From the NCBI GenBank assembly GCA_038496445.1, contig JALMLS010000213.1, positions 124,001 to 188,000 of the forward strand: 64,000 bases of DNA, written 5' to 3'. The notes beneath the pieces are model-generated. The model saw only the letters and a list, made by a program, of their open reading frames with translations. It did no database searches and was not told the origin of the DNA. The DNA is from Trichosphaerium sp. ATCC 40318. Taxonomy: Eukaryota > Discosea > Flabellinia > Trichosidae. Of the stretch, positions 23,812 to 34,756 are shown one piece after another (the stretch's first letter is position 1; each line of letters starts with the position of its first letter). Made by a program: the position numbers and the translations under genes.

Positions 23812-24565
23812 ATGTCTAGCAATAAGAAGGCCATAACAGACCAATTTAGCCCAAAACTAGGTCTACAACTATTTTATCGCTGTGTTGATAATTTAAACGA
23901 TATAGTCTCAGAAGCGCTTTACCGCGACTACAGAATTGTTGTTAACTTAAAAATAACAAGTAAACAATAAATCAACGTATTGAGAATAATCCAGCAACAA
24001 CAAAAACGAATGTTCTACAGTTTGCTGGATTGCTTCAAAGACCGGTTAATAGACTTGGCTACTAGCACTGATAGGGTCATTTTGGATACATTATTTTATT
24101 TGAAGATGACTTTTACGCGTTTGCATGTTCATAAGGGCGAGAAATACTGCGCTAATTGCGTTTACGACAACCCAAACCTTGTATTCCAAAGGATCACAGG
24201 TATTTAATTCGTGATAGCAATGGTTAACGTACGTTCAGTAAGTACAAAAAATTTACTGACGAAGCCACTAAGTATTGTTGGTGAAATTTCCCAAAAGAAT
24301 CCGCAATGATGTCTTGACAGAAAACTTTGGTAGAGCGAACAACGTACTGAAACACAGACATCATTACGTGTTATTGCACTTTATTTACACGTTTTTAAAG
24401 TCTAATATGAACTTATTAAGAGACTTTCCCTACTTGTTTAAAAAGCAGGATTGGAAAAATGATATTCACAAAGACTACAAACAGAGTGTCTACAAAAAAT
24501 ACAATGCAATAATATCGCAAAACACTGACAAGTCATATACTTTATGCTATCGCTGTTTTAGATGA
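23812..24565 (+). CDS. Unrecognised protein
   Basis: Segment 1 starts at ATG 23812: SSNKKAITDQFSPKLGLQLF, continuing YRCVDNLNDIVSEALYRDYR. Segment 2 is in the same frame (QQQKRMFYSLLDCFKDRLID to KYCANCVYDNPNLVFQRIT). A single TAA at 23968-23970 separates them, removed either by a weak gttaac...ccag intron or not at all. The next intron (gtattt...ctaag) is in phase and leads to VLLVKFPKRIRNDVLTENFG, then NMNLLRDFPYLFKKQDWKND, ending CYRCFR. The protein is rich in Lys, Tyr and aromatic residues, with no recognised domain. The TAA makes a broken gene possible. Confidence 0.4.
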
Positions 24566-24954
24566 CGTCACGTGTATCATGATCGTCGACTAGGAACAGT
24601 AAAATGCTTGTAATAGTCTTTTTAAACAATTACCTTAAGCAATAGATGTTGTTCTGGTGCAACAATCATGCACTAGACATAAAAGTTTTCCATTTTGTTG
24701 ATCAGCAAAAAACAGGTTTACTGGCTACAAGTACAACTCTCCTTACCTAATGCAGCACAAACTAAATCGGACCACATTTGACTTTTTACGAGGTTTTATT
24801 CCATTAACCTCCACGAACAGGCGTTGTAAACAAACTTTGGAGACTACAAAAATGCGTGACATGAAGATCAAAGTAGATAAACAGGTTGAAATCCTACTTT
24901 CAAAGGACCGATTGCACCATGTAGAAGCAAAAACGCAAATAGCGTTATTTTCGC
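24566..24954. other. Intergenic, no gene recognised
   Basis: Both strands are open for about 90-110 codons near 24745-25080, but neither frame looks like protein and they overlap the next gene's first exon. CACGTG is present near 24570. Confidence 0.3.
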
Positions 24955-26250
24955 ATGCTATCGTTTGTGTGGTGCGTTTGCGGACAAACCTATGTTGTGT
25001 GCTTACAGTATTGCTTATTTGATCAGGTTGTCGCTTGTATTGGTATTGGTTGTACTGTGGCTTTCCGTAACTTGTTCCCAAATAGACAACCAGGATTTGT
25101 AGCGTTGACGTTCCGTACGATTGTGGTTTTTATTCAAAAACCCCTTTAACGCGTATTGGACCCTCTTTCTAACTTGTACACAGTACCACCTGTGCTTTGG
25201 AACTTAGTTGTTGCACCAGCTGGGATTCTCACGTTGTACCTTCCAGAACCACACGCTCATAGATCAGGTATAGCTGTACGTACTTTTTGAGGACTAAAAC
25301 CGATTTTCTGCCCGAATCTCCGAACAAAAACAAAAAACCTAAAAACAGTTGAAGTTCGTTTTCTACCCTTCTTCTTTGTTACTTGTGCTTACCACGTTAC
25401 AGGTATATGTACTAGCAGGTATTGGATCTGGTATACGTACGTTTTAAATAGTTTTGAAGTTATGTTTTTGGGTTTTTTTCTAACTGTTGGATTTATTTTC
25501 AGTTCTTCCGACCTGGCTCATTTTAATGCTTACACAAAGCCGTGTTTGTTTTGATGGAAATGATTGCTTTTGGTTATATTACATAATGGCGCCTGTATTT
25601 ATAGTACAAATAGGTGTATGGGCACGTGTTTTGAAATAGTTTTTTGTGAATTGCTAGCTGTTGATTTCCTTCCAAACCCACGTCATAGCGTTCCATAGCC
25701 CAATGTTAGAGCGTCATGTATAAGCGATAGCATAGCAAAGCTAATGATCGCGATGACAACAGGAATATTAAACTGTTTCTTCTATCAGCAGAAACAATGT
25801 ACACAACATCTAATACTTTTTTTTTAGATAGCAGGGATTGTGATTGTTCGTATACATTTACCTCACCAAAAGCGTCGTATTCAAAAGCTACAGCATGATT
25901 TGACACCCCAAACCTCAAGATCTATTGGTATACGCACAGCAAGAACAATAAAGAAACGTGAGAGTCAGAGCGATGGTCTTGAGATTACAGCTTCTGATGA
26001 TAACACTGAAGATACAAGAGAAGATAAAACAATTGAAGAATCAATCGAGCGTCCTGATTTCGTTCTAAGTACAACCAGGTTGGATACTGATGGTATTTGT
26101 ACTCCTAGATCGCCTAGAAGTGATAAAGATCAATCAGATATGGATTTAGAGAATCCAGTATCAAGGAGGCTTAGTGGGTCAAAGAAAGTGTTCTTGGATG
26201 CTCGAAAAGAAAGGTTTAAGAAGAATCTTACTAAGTCGTCAAAGTTTTGA
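24955..26250 (+). CDS. Four-helix (or more) membrane protein with long charged cytosolic tail
   Basis: ATG 24955 opens exon 1 (LSFVWCVCGQTYVVCLQYCL, then QVVACIGIGCTVAFRNLFPN, ending VALTF). Introns with donors gtacga, gtacgt, gtatac and gtgtat join LPPVLWNLVVAPAGILTLYL, then GIAVYVLAGIGS, then VLPTWLILMLTQSRVCFDGN and YYIMAPVFIVQI, then GIVIVRIHLPHQKRRIQKLQ in phase. Four hydrophobic blocks result. The tail of about 125 residues is rich in Ser, Asp, Glu, Lys and Arg and ends DARKERFKKNLTKSSKF. It could be part of a larger receptor-like protein with further 5' exons not found. The layout suggests a signalling receptor, but no diagnostic motif is seen. Confidence 0.5.
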
Positions 26251-26607
26251 TTGTGATTGGAGAAGGGGAGTGTACAATAAACGAAAGATGTAAATACGGA
26301 ATAATACTTTCGTCCACAAGGTGTTTGTTTCCTTTTATGGAGTTAAAATATCGTTTTAGTTTCCTTAGTACATACAGCAAACACAATCTTTAACGTTTTT
26401 GTTTAACAGCCATTTGAATTTGTTGGCCTCGCGTGTACTAGTTACTTGGTCTGTTGATCGTCGTGATTTGTCAACATCGTTGTACGTGTGAATAGGTTTG
26501 ACACATTTGATTGCAATCTAGTAGGAAAGACGCCAATAAATGAATGGACAATGAGAAAGCTTCAAAATATTTTATTAACAATTGCTCTTTTTTTTAATTG
26601 AAATATA
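26251..26607. other. Intergenic between convergent genes
   Basis: This is 3' flank of both neighbours. It is A+T-rich, with aataaa-like words near 26275 and 26535. No gene is seen. Confidence 0.4.
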
Positions 26608-29600
26608 CTACACCGCGGGAGAAAACCTCTTTTTTGTCCCTTTTCTATACTTTTTATCGTCACTATCTGCTCTTCTTTTCTCTGATGAACCAAAAAATTT
26701 ACCAAGCTTAGATATACTATTACGTCTCTTCATCTTTGCTCTTAATGATCTAGACTTTGAGTTTTCTTCACTTGCCAAAGTTATTGCTTTTTCTAACTTC
26801 TCTACCATCTCATCACCTTCTTTTACAAGATCAATCTCGTATTTACTAGCTAGAGCATTCTTAGATTTCCTTCTTTGAACCCTTACTCTTCTCTTAAGGT
26901 TTTTACCAGGCTTGCCAGTGCTCAACTAAAAAAGAAAAAATTAGAACAAGTTTTCACTGAGAGAACATGAAGTGTCAAGTTTTGTTTTTTTTGAGCAATA
27001 AATAAACAGAAATAGCAAAAAATAAGGCATACATCTTTTTCTTCGCGGACTGACGTTATAGTGGAGCTATCTAAAGAATTACTTCTCTTACCTGTAGCAA
27101 CAGAATCAACAAGTCTATGTCTTGGTGATGCATAAGTAATATCTTCAGATATACTTAAATCTGTGCCCTCAGAGTTATTTGAGTGGAATGGTGATATAGA
27201 AGATAATGAAGGGCTTGTTGTAACTAATCCAGGGTATCTAAGCGCTGAAGACATCTCGGCTTTCAACCTATAAAAAGAAGAAAAAATCAGCAAACACGTG
27301 GCGTTAAATGAAACAAAAGTAAAAAAAAAGAAGAAAAAAGGTTTGGGATTGGAGATTTGGATAACTACTAAACACCACGTACGTCTTTATTTTATTTTCA
27401 ACTCGTTTATCTATTCGTTTTTCAAAATGTCTAACACGTGTTGTAACAGAGTCCATTCTTGAGATAAGTTCTTGCATTTTTTCTGCAATTAGATTAATCT
27501 CACTTGATCCCTTTTGACCTCTTGCTGATTGAACTTCTGCTGTACGTTCTAGTACTTGTTCTGTAACCTTTATAATAAATCGTAAGAACATATAAAACAA
27601 AACAGAATCCATCCAAAATGAGATAAAAGGCGTACAGCAGTGATCAACTCTTTTCTTGCCATAAATATAACACTTCCTTCCTCTTGAGTAACAATAGACG
27701 ATTTAGATCCTTGTGTTACCTTTTCTACTTCTTCCATTCTCTTATATAGGTCACCAATGAGTTCAACCATCGGTACACCATTAGGTTCTGTACGCATAAC
27801 AGTCCTATTAAAATTTACTCTCAAATCTTCATGTTTTATAGTCAAAGCATCTAAAGAAGCTTGAAGTCTCTTATTCTTTTGTGCAAGCGCATCTCTACCC
27901 TTAAAGCATGTTTAGTTAGTTGTTGTTCTGTAGTAACATGCAGTTGTAATAACCCCTACCTCTTTAGCTTGCTTTGCAACCTTCAATAAACCTTCGTTTT
28001 GTTTTATAGTCTCACTAAGTAAGTCACGAAGTTTTGATACTTCTTTATGAAGTGAAGATATCTCTCTACGGTTATTATGACGCGGAGATTTACTTGATTT
28101 TGGTACTCTCACGTGGTTAACGTGAGAAGGATCTACTGATTCAAATATAGCTTTTAGTTTATCAGCATCATAAGGCTAAACAAGTTAGTCAACGCTGAAC
28201 AATAATGGTGTAATTAAAAAAAAATGATTATGTCGTCTCGTACGTTTTTATACTCCCTTAAACGCTGTGCTATGATATCCCATGATTGTAGTACTATAGT
28301 AGATAGTGCTTTAATACATATTTCTTTTCCTGTGGAGAGAAAAGGGGTTAGGATAGTTATTGTCAAAAAAAGTCTATAATAGAACCAACAAACAAAAATC
28401 GACTTGTAATTGCATACGTTCTTGTGATACACGTTGTGTTATGGATATATCACTATCGACCCAAGTAGCCTTTCTTGGAGGTATGTAGTATTGTTTCCTA
28501 GTAGATCTCCCACCAGATTGCGACTGTGATCGCCTACGACTGAAAGAAAATGTCAAAAAAAAAAACGAACAAAAAAAACTTGTTTTGCGCTTTACCCTGG
28601 TTCTGGGGATAATGACGGTTGACTGTGTGGTGATTCTATAGAATGTGTATCTGAGGTCATAGCTCTTTGTCTTGTATTTGATGCAGGTAACGATGATACG
28701 ATTTCAAGATACATTTTTACAGAGTTCATATTATCGTTTATAAAGTCACAGAATTGTGCCATGTATGCCTTTAGAATACAATTAGTAAGAACAAAAGACA
28801 TGTATATATATACGATAGGTCTTTAGGGTTGTATGTGGATAGTTTTTAATGGATGTAAATGTAGGTACCTCTTTATTTGCAGAAACAAAAACAAGATTTG
28901 CCATATTTTGAAGCACTTTTGATATTAATACAAGTCCACGTCTTGTTTCGGGATTTACAGGTTTTCCTTTAAGGATATAAGCAACAGTAGGTTGGGTAAA
29001 GTATTTACAACAAGTGATAGAAAAAGAAACGCGTGCGAGGCGAGAATGACGCAAGGAGAAAAAAAATCCGAAACGACAAGTTAAGAAAATCTGGACGTAC
29101 CGTTTGACAAATTGTGTGCGTCAGGAGTCACAACAGCAGGACATATGAACCGTAGAAAAGCGAAATTGCCTACGGCAATGACTTCATTACCTGGAAAGTG
29201 CTCTGCAACCTTTATACGTAACATATTAAATATTACACGAAGTACTCTAATGAGTGTTAATATTAACGGTTGATTTAATCTCTGACGTATAGACACGTAC
29301 ACTGGACATTCGTTTGCTGTCTTTAGTAGAGCGTTTATAAGTTTAGAGAGTAGTTTGTGTAGTTTTTCTAAATTACTCTTGGCTTTATCTTTTGGTATTT
29401 TATTTGGGTCTATCTGTAGCGTGTTTTGTTAGTATTTTGATCGCTTTGTGCGTTTTGTGTTTTTATCAAACTAAAGGTATTTGTGATAGTCGCACCTCAA
29501 AACTACTCGCTTTCGCTGATAACACATCGTTTAATGGCCCTGAAAGGACCAGTGCTAAATACTGACCTCCAAGGTTTTTGAACAAACTATCCAAAAGTAT

Positions 29601-30004
29601 AGTTGCTGTACTTCTTGCTCTAAAGAGTTGCTTATCGCTTACTGCAACATTGTAAGCTATCTAATCGATGTTACAAATTTTGAAGCGTACCCGTTTGGTG
29701 AAGCTCGAAACCAATAGCCCAATTGAACAGATGTATTAATTTACCGTCTGCAAGGAAAATATCGATGATGTAGCTTGCGACTTTTGCTATTTTAGAGTGG
29801 TCTGTCGCATATTAGCCACAATGAACACTATCTTACTCACTACTACGTACCAATATTTAGGAGAATATCTTCGCAAACTATTTGAAGCAAAGGCAAATGA
29901 ACATCTTGTAGCAGCTATTACACGCGTTGGTAAATTAGAAAACGCTTTTAGGAGTATTGTACGTGTGCTAGCTTCTTTATGGATTCTTCATGCCGCGAGG
30001 ACAT
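26608..30004 (-). CDS. RasGAP-domain protein with C-terminal coiled coil
   Basis: ATG 30004 gives SSRHEESIKKLAH and joins by gtacaa...atag to LLQDVHLPLLQIVCEDILLN. Later exons give DHSKIAKVASYIIDIFLADG and the arginine-finger region KQLFRASTATILLDSLFKNL followed by GGQYLALVLSGPLNDVL. Then come LILTLIRVLRVIFNMLRIKV and AVGNFAFLRFICPAVVTPDA (the FLRFICPA block), and RRGLVLISKVLQNMANLVFV. These are the signature elements of RasGAP domains; the Arg of LFRAST is the finger that speeds GTP hydrolysis by Ras. After AYMAQFCDFINDNMNSVKMY the protein has a Ser-rich linker, long coiled coil (SSLHKEVSKLRDLLSETIKQ; ERTAEVQSARGQKG) and a very basic tail (KNLKRRVRVQRRKSKNALAS) ending KRFSPAV. About twelve exons. 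It is probably a membrane- or cytoskeleton-linked Ras attenuator. Confidence 0.88.
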
Positions 30005-30341
30005 AGGGTGGGTCGTTTGAGGTGTACGACGTTGACGGACTCGTCCGAGCGCCCCGGATGAACTTCTGTATTTAGAGTTTAGTGGTTGATTAAGCCGTGT
30101 CAACACTTCCAACACACAACAACACACGTACCTCCGCAATGGTGGTGTTATGCCTTTGACGATCATAAATCCCAAAAAGAACAAATTCAGAAGGTGTAGA
30201 ACAGAAAGTGGGTGTACACCTTTTGGGTGGCTTTTAGGATATTTTTTCAAATATTTGGTGGCAAAGTGGCCTTAATGCAACTTAGCTAAACTGTCTTTTT
30301 GCGCTACACTGTCCTGAAGGCAGCTCCTCGCACTCTACGTG
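30005..30341. promoter_or_regulatory. Divergent intergenic region (RasGAP / zinc-knuckle gene)
   Basis: Two start codons lie back to back about 337 bases apart. This stretch is somewhat richer in G+C than its surroundings near 30000-30060. No motif is recognised. Confidence 0.3.
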
Positions 30342-32111
30342 ATGTACAATGATATGTATGACGAAGAGGATGATTTTGAAGACGAGGAGGCACAAGACAT
30401 ACTAATGATGAAGTTATACACTGGGTGCGTTAATAAAACACATTTGCCGTAATTATGAAAAAATTTTCTTTGCAACGGCTAGCAAATTGTCGCTGTCGCG
30501 TATACGCATTGAAAACAGCCTATTGGCGTGATTTTTAAATTATTAATGAGTTTTTCGCTAATTTGTACAGAGAATTCGATAAACCAGATGACCAGGAGGT
30601 TGAAAGCGGTGATGATGAATCAGAAAGCCAAGACAGCGCCAGTTCTGTCGATGGAGGACAAAAAACAGAAGTTTTGCATGAAGAGCAAATGGTACGCATT
30701 AAAATGAGGAGTAATATCGAATAGCAAGTCGCAATGCGTTATTGCTGATAATTATGACTGACATTTTAAATAAGGACAACCGGTTGAAGGATTCTACAGC
30801 CAGAGATATAGCACTGCGCCTCAACGTAGGAGAACAGGCTGATTTACACAATTTGAAGATAGATGACACGTTTGGTTGCGACGTTGTAAACGTATGTGAG
30901 CTCAAACCTTGTCTTCTTTTTTTTTGTACAAACAAAAGACCTCATTCTTGTCTATTAGGTCGTTGATACGTATTCTGACTCTGAGTCAGAGGAAGGTGGT
31001 GATAAAAAAAAGAGACGACACAGTAGGATAACTCCAACAGCTCAAGTACGTTAGAGGAACAGTAAATTTCATTTAACTTATTAAACAAAGCGTTACTTTA
31101 AACCTAAAGATAAAAGTTTTGTTTGTTTGGGATGTGGTCAATTCGGACACAAGAAAAATCGTTGTCCACAACGTGTACGGGTTTGTTTGTATGCCATACA
31201 TGTTGACCCTTCGTTTTAGTATGCTCTGTGCTATTTGTGCGCTGAGATGGGTCATCAAAGTCGGTTTTGTCCTAACAAATGTTGTGGAAGATGTGGCGTT
31301 TCTGGTCATAAAGCAGCAGTACGTATACATTTGATTTGTGCCTTGAGAAGTAATAATACTAAAATAAAATCTAGAGATGCAATAATCGTAATTATATCAG
31401 ACACAGATGTTATAGATGTGGTTCAATACAACACTCAACAGAGGTAAAGTTTTATGCTTCTTTTTTTTCTTTTGCCTTCGTCCCTCTTTAGTTGAGTTTT
31501 TTGTTCGTCTGTGAGACTCATTTTGATTTCTTTTTGTAGCATTGTACTCAAGAACGTGCTTTGAAAAAGAAATATGAAGATTCTGATATGACATCATGTG
31601 TAAATTGTGGAGATAGCGGTCATGTTGCTTCACAATGTAATGAGCCCACGTTTGATTATTTTAACAGACAGATGAATATATATCTTCCAGAGGAAGTATA
31701 CCTTTCATATGCAGATCGTGTAGGTGCTAGGCAGTACTATGGAGGTGGTAGAAGAAACAGTACAGGTAACTTTGTTTTAACAAACACGTTCAAAGAAACG
31801 GCAAGCTTACTGGCTAAATAGGTGGTAGTAAACGTTCTCGAGACTATCGTGATAGGAACGATAGGAACGATAGACCTCATAAAAGGCGGAGGCAGAGTGT
31901 TAGCGGTTCTGGAGATAGAAGAAATGGAGGTTATAGACGAAGTAGTGGAAGTAGTAGAACAACCGATTATGATCCTCATAGACGTAGTTCTGGTAATGGA
32001 GACCTTCCTCGAGGTAGTAGTGGTAGTAACAGTCGGAGAAAAGGTGATCGTGATGATAACAAAAGCTCAGAAAAACCTAAATCTGTCATACGTGACAAGT
32101 TCCAGTTGTGA
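30342..32111 (+). CDS. CCHC zinc-knuckle protein, AIR/ZCCHC7-like
   Basis: ATG 30342 starts an acidic N-terminus (YDEEDDFEDEEAQDILMM; VESGDDESESQDSASS). The exon SDSESEEGGDKKKRRHSRIT leads to a run of CCHC knuckles split by introns: CLGCGQFGHKKNRC; CYLCAEMGHQSRFC; CCGRCGVSGHKA; a CYRCGSIQHSTEHC-type unit; and SCVNCGDSGHVASQC. After EPTFDYFNRQMNIYLPEEVY the tail is Arg/Ser/Gly/Asp-rich (RDYRDRNDRNDRPHKRRR) and ends KPKSVIRDKFQL. Five knuckles with an acidic start and an RS/RG tail match Air1/Air2/ZCCHC7, the RNA-binding subunit of the TRAMP polyadenylation complex that feeds the nuclear exosome. That identity is inference from architecture; other multi-knuckle RNA-binding proteins are possible. 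Confidence 0.75.
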
Positions 32112-32586
32112 ATATTGCTTTCCATGTAAATACAAAAAAATGTTAATTGTCACATTATTATTTAGCACGAAAAGGACACAATGAGGTTGTATCAATCTTA
32201 ATCAGTGCCAACGCCAATATTGAGGCCTGAATTGGAAACATTATTTCTCAATTCCATTCAAACATTGTCTTGTTTGACTTAGTTGATCTTTTTTTGAGTA
32301 CAGCAGTAACTACTATTAATATTAAAAAGGGGAGAAATGGTTTATAACAGTTCTTGATTCAGTGATTAACCCGCAAGCATTTGCGAATTTATCACTTTAA
32401 GAAAGACATTTCGTTAATTGTACTGGTTCATACGGTGAAAGGCTAAGTAGGTTAACAATAAGGCAACAAGCGGTTAATCCTTACTGCCTATTTAGTACAA
32501 AATTCTCGGGCTTTTGTGGGCTACCAGACGTTGTTTTTCGCGTATTTATCAACTGTGGAGCTGTTTAGGCTGTATCAGCTTAAAGA
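32112..32586. other. Intergenic, upstream of the Zn2Cys6 gene
   Basis: No gene is seen on either strand. It holds the 3' flank of the zinc-knuckle gene and the presumed promoter of the next gene. Confidence 0.4.
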
Positions 32587-34579
32587 ATGTCTAGTGCGAC
32601 TACATTGTCCAAGATAGCGTGCTATAGTTGTAGAGTACGCCACAGAAAATGCGACAGACGAATTCCTTGTGGAGAATGTACAAAAAACAATGTAAAATGC
32701 GAATACATACCAGGAAAGAAGCGAGGACCAAAGTCTGGTACGATTTAGAGCGACATGGAACTTTCAGGCATGTGACACGTATAGGCTTCAAGGGCTGTAA
32801 AAGTACCACTTTTAAGGTATACAGGCCTCCTAAAGAGTTAAAATCAGCACGACGCTCAAAGAAGCACCAAACACTTCAATTTCATATATCGAAGTTTAGC
32901 GGTTCAAACAACACTAGTATCCCACGCACATGAAGCGCAATCGTACGAGCGTTCGATGCTACAAGCGTTCATTAATGCTAATTTGGCACGTCCGTCAATC
33001 AAAGATTCTTGCCTAAAGGTATTCCTGACTCTTGTAGGATGTTTCTGTGGTTGTAACAAAGTACATAAGTTCTTATTTGTTCCCTGGTGTCGATCTGCAC
33101 ATGCCGAGTATGGATTTCGAAGAGTTTTTTTCTAAAAAGCGTACGTGTCCATATTTGGTCACTTAATTTCTAACGTTCTCAGCAACCGATAATAATTTTA
33201 AATGGTATAGCGCAATGGCAACATCAGCTGCAGTACGTATAGATAATGCTTATAAACGTATGACTACTACATAGGCTTTAGGAGACATACAAAGAGCGTA
33301 TGAATTTTTGGCAATTGCACAAAGTCTTAGTGACACCCTTATAACTTATCCGACATACGAAACTGCAGGTGAGATAAAGAAACATGTTTTATGACTTACT
33401 GGCTATGCGTTTTAGTCGGTCATTTCATTCTTGGTTTGCACTATATCGCTATGAACCTTATCCCTGCCGGTGTTAAAAGTTTCAGCGCTGGGTATCAAAT
33501 ATGTACATACTGTGAACGAGTATTCGGTCCACCTAAGAGAGGTATGTTGTGATTATGCCTCTTTGGCTTAACTAATAGTTTGTTGACATAGCATCCAGAG
33601 AGCTCTATATTGCTACAACTTTGTACATAGCAGATTTTTCTTACAAGTTTACTTTTGATAAAACAGTCTCGCTTGTTGAGTGTGATATTAAGCTACAGTC
33701 ACTGGTTGATGTATTACAAAAAGATGCAATGAATGACGAAAGGGATATGCTGAAAAGTATTCATTCATTTTGTACATTTTCTGGGTCAAGTGTAAAATTT
33801 GCAGTACGTGAGCAAGCGTTTTCTTATAAAATTCTGTTTGTTTTCTGGGTTTTTTAACTTAATTCGTAGCCTTGGGTACGGGATTACTTGGTAGAAGCTG
33901 ATAAGTATAATGCAAAGCTTCACCTTGCCGAGGGTAATATTTTAGAAGCAAAGAAGGTACAGTTAAACGAGATTTGAAACTCAAATGTAAGTTAACACAA
34001 AAAAAAGGACGCCGATCAACTAACGAATGACTTGAGTCAACTTCATGATACAGCACAGCTTATGTTTTGGCAAACTTATGCGTTGATTGAATCTATTGAA
34101 GTTCATGAAGTGCTTAACGATAATGATATGCTAAGCAAAGATTTTGATCTATTGTTGCGTATTTCTGCTCGGTTTCCTTTTGCACATGCCTTATATTTGG
34201 TAAGATCAATTACGTATATGTTGAGATTCTTTTTGCATTTGTTGACACAGTGTTTGTAGACTAAGTATTTGAAATTTAATTTTTTTATTCTTAGCAAGCG
34301 ACACAATTTGTTACAGCTCTTAGACAAAGTAACATCTCCCCTGTTGATATAGTAGGAACTGAATTAGTAGGTGAACATCTGGAAATTTTAGATAATATAC
34401 AAGAAGAACAATTAGAGTTACCATCAACAGACTACTACGATGATGGCACATTAATAACTGAATCACTTCATTTTGACTTTAGACATGAAGAACTTGGTGC
34501 ACTTGATTCCAGCAAAGACACAGCTATTGATATTCCTTTTATAAACCCTGATGAATTGGAAGACCTTCCATTCTTATAA
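32587..34579 (+). CDS. Zn2Cys6 binuclear-cluster transcription factor
   Basis: ATG 32587 is followed within ten residues by CYSCRVRHRKCDRRIPCGEC and then TKNNVKC: C-x2-C-x6-C-x5-C-x2-C-x6-C, the exact Gal4-type spacing, with basic residues between Cys 2 and 3 as expected for DNA contact. A basic linker KKRGPKS ends exon 1 at a gtacga donor. Later exons read SYERSMLQAFINANLARPSI, DVSVVVTKYISSYLFPGVDL, NNFKWYSAMATSAALGDIQR and YEFLAIAQSLSDTL. VGHFILGLHYIAMNLIPAGV, QICTYCERVFGPPKR and SLVDVLQKDAMNDERDMLKS follow, then FWQTYALIESIEVHEVLNDN. The last exon is acidic (STDYYDDGTLITESLHFDF) and ends PDELEDLPFL, a plausible activation region. The class is typical of fungi and is also found in some amoebae, which bears on the host. 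Confidence 0.85.
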
Positions 34580-34756
34580 ATATTGTATTGAGTAACATAA
34601 ACAAGCACTAACCCACTAACTGTTCGTTCAAGTTCCAAAAAAGTGTCTTCCAAAGATGTATTTTATCCCTAAGTGCAACACTCTCCCGTTTTGTCTCTGT
34701 ACAATTAAAATATCTTTTTCTCATTGTTACTTAAGTGGATTTAGTAGCCAACCGAA

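Noticed and set aside
24743-25081. Minus-strand ORF of 112 codons
   Set aside because: It overlaps the plus-strand membrane-protein exon, which continues through several in-phase introns; the minus reading has no continuation.
29797-30006. Plus-strand ORF reading NTILLTTTYQYLGEYLRKLF
   Set aside because: It looks protein-like, but it is antisense to two RasGAP exons whose splice joins work in phase and whose products fit the domain start.
30342-32111. Zinc knuckles as a sign of a retroelement gag
   Set aside because: There is no protease, reverse transcriptase or terminal repeat nearby; the acidic start, RS/RG tail and many introns fit a host RNA-binding protein.
31737-32184. Open frames on both strands rich in Val/Ile/Glu or Ser/Thr/Ile
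   Set aside because: They are alternative frames of the Arg/Ser/Gly-rich tail of the zinc-knuckle protein.
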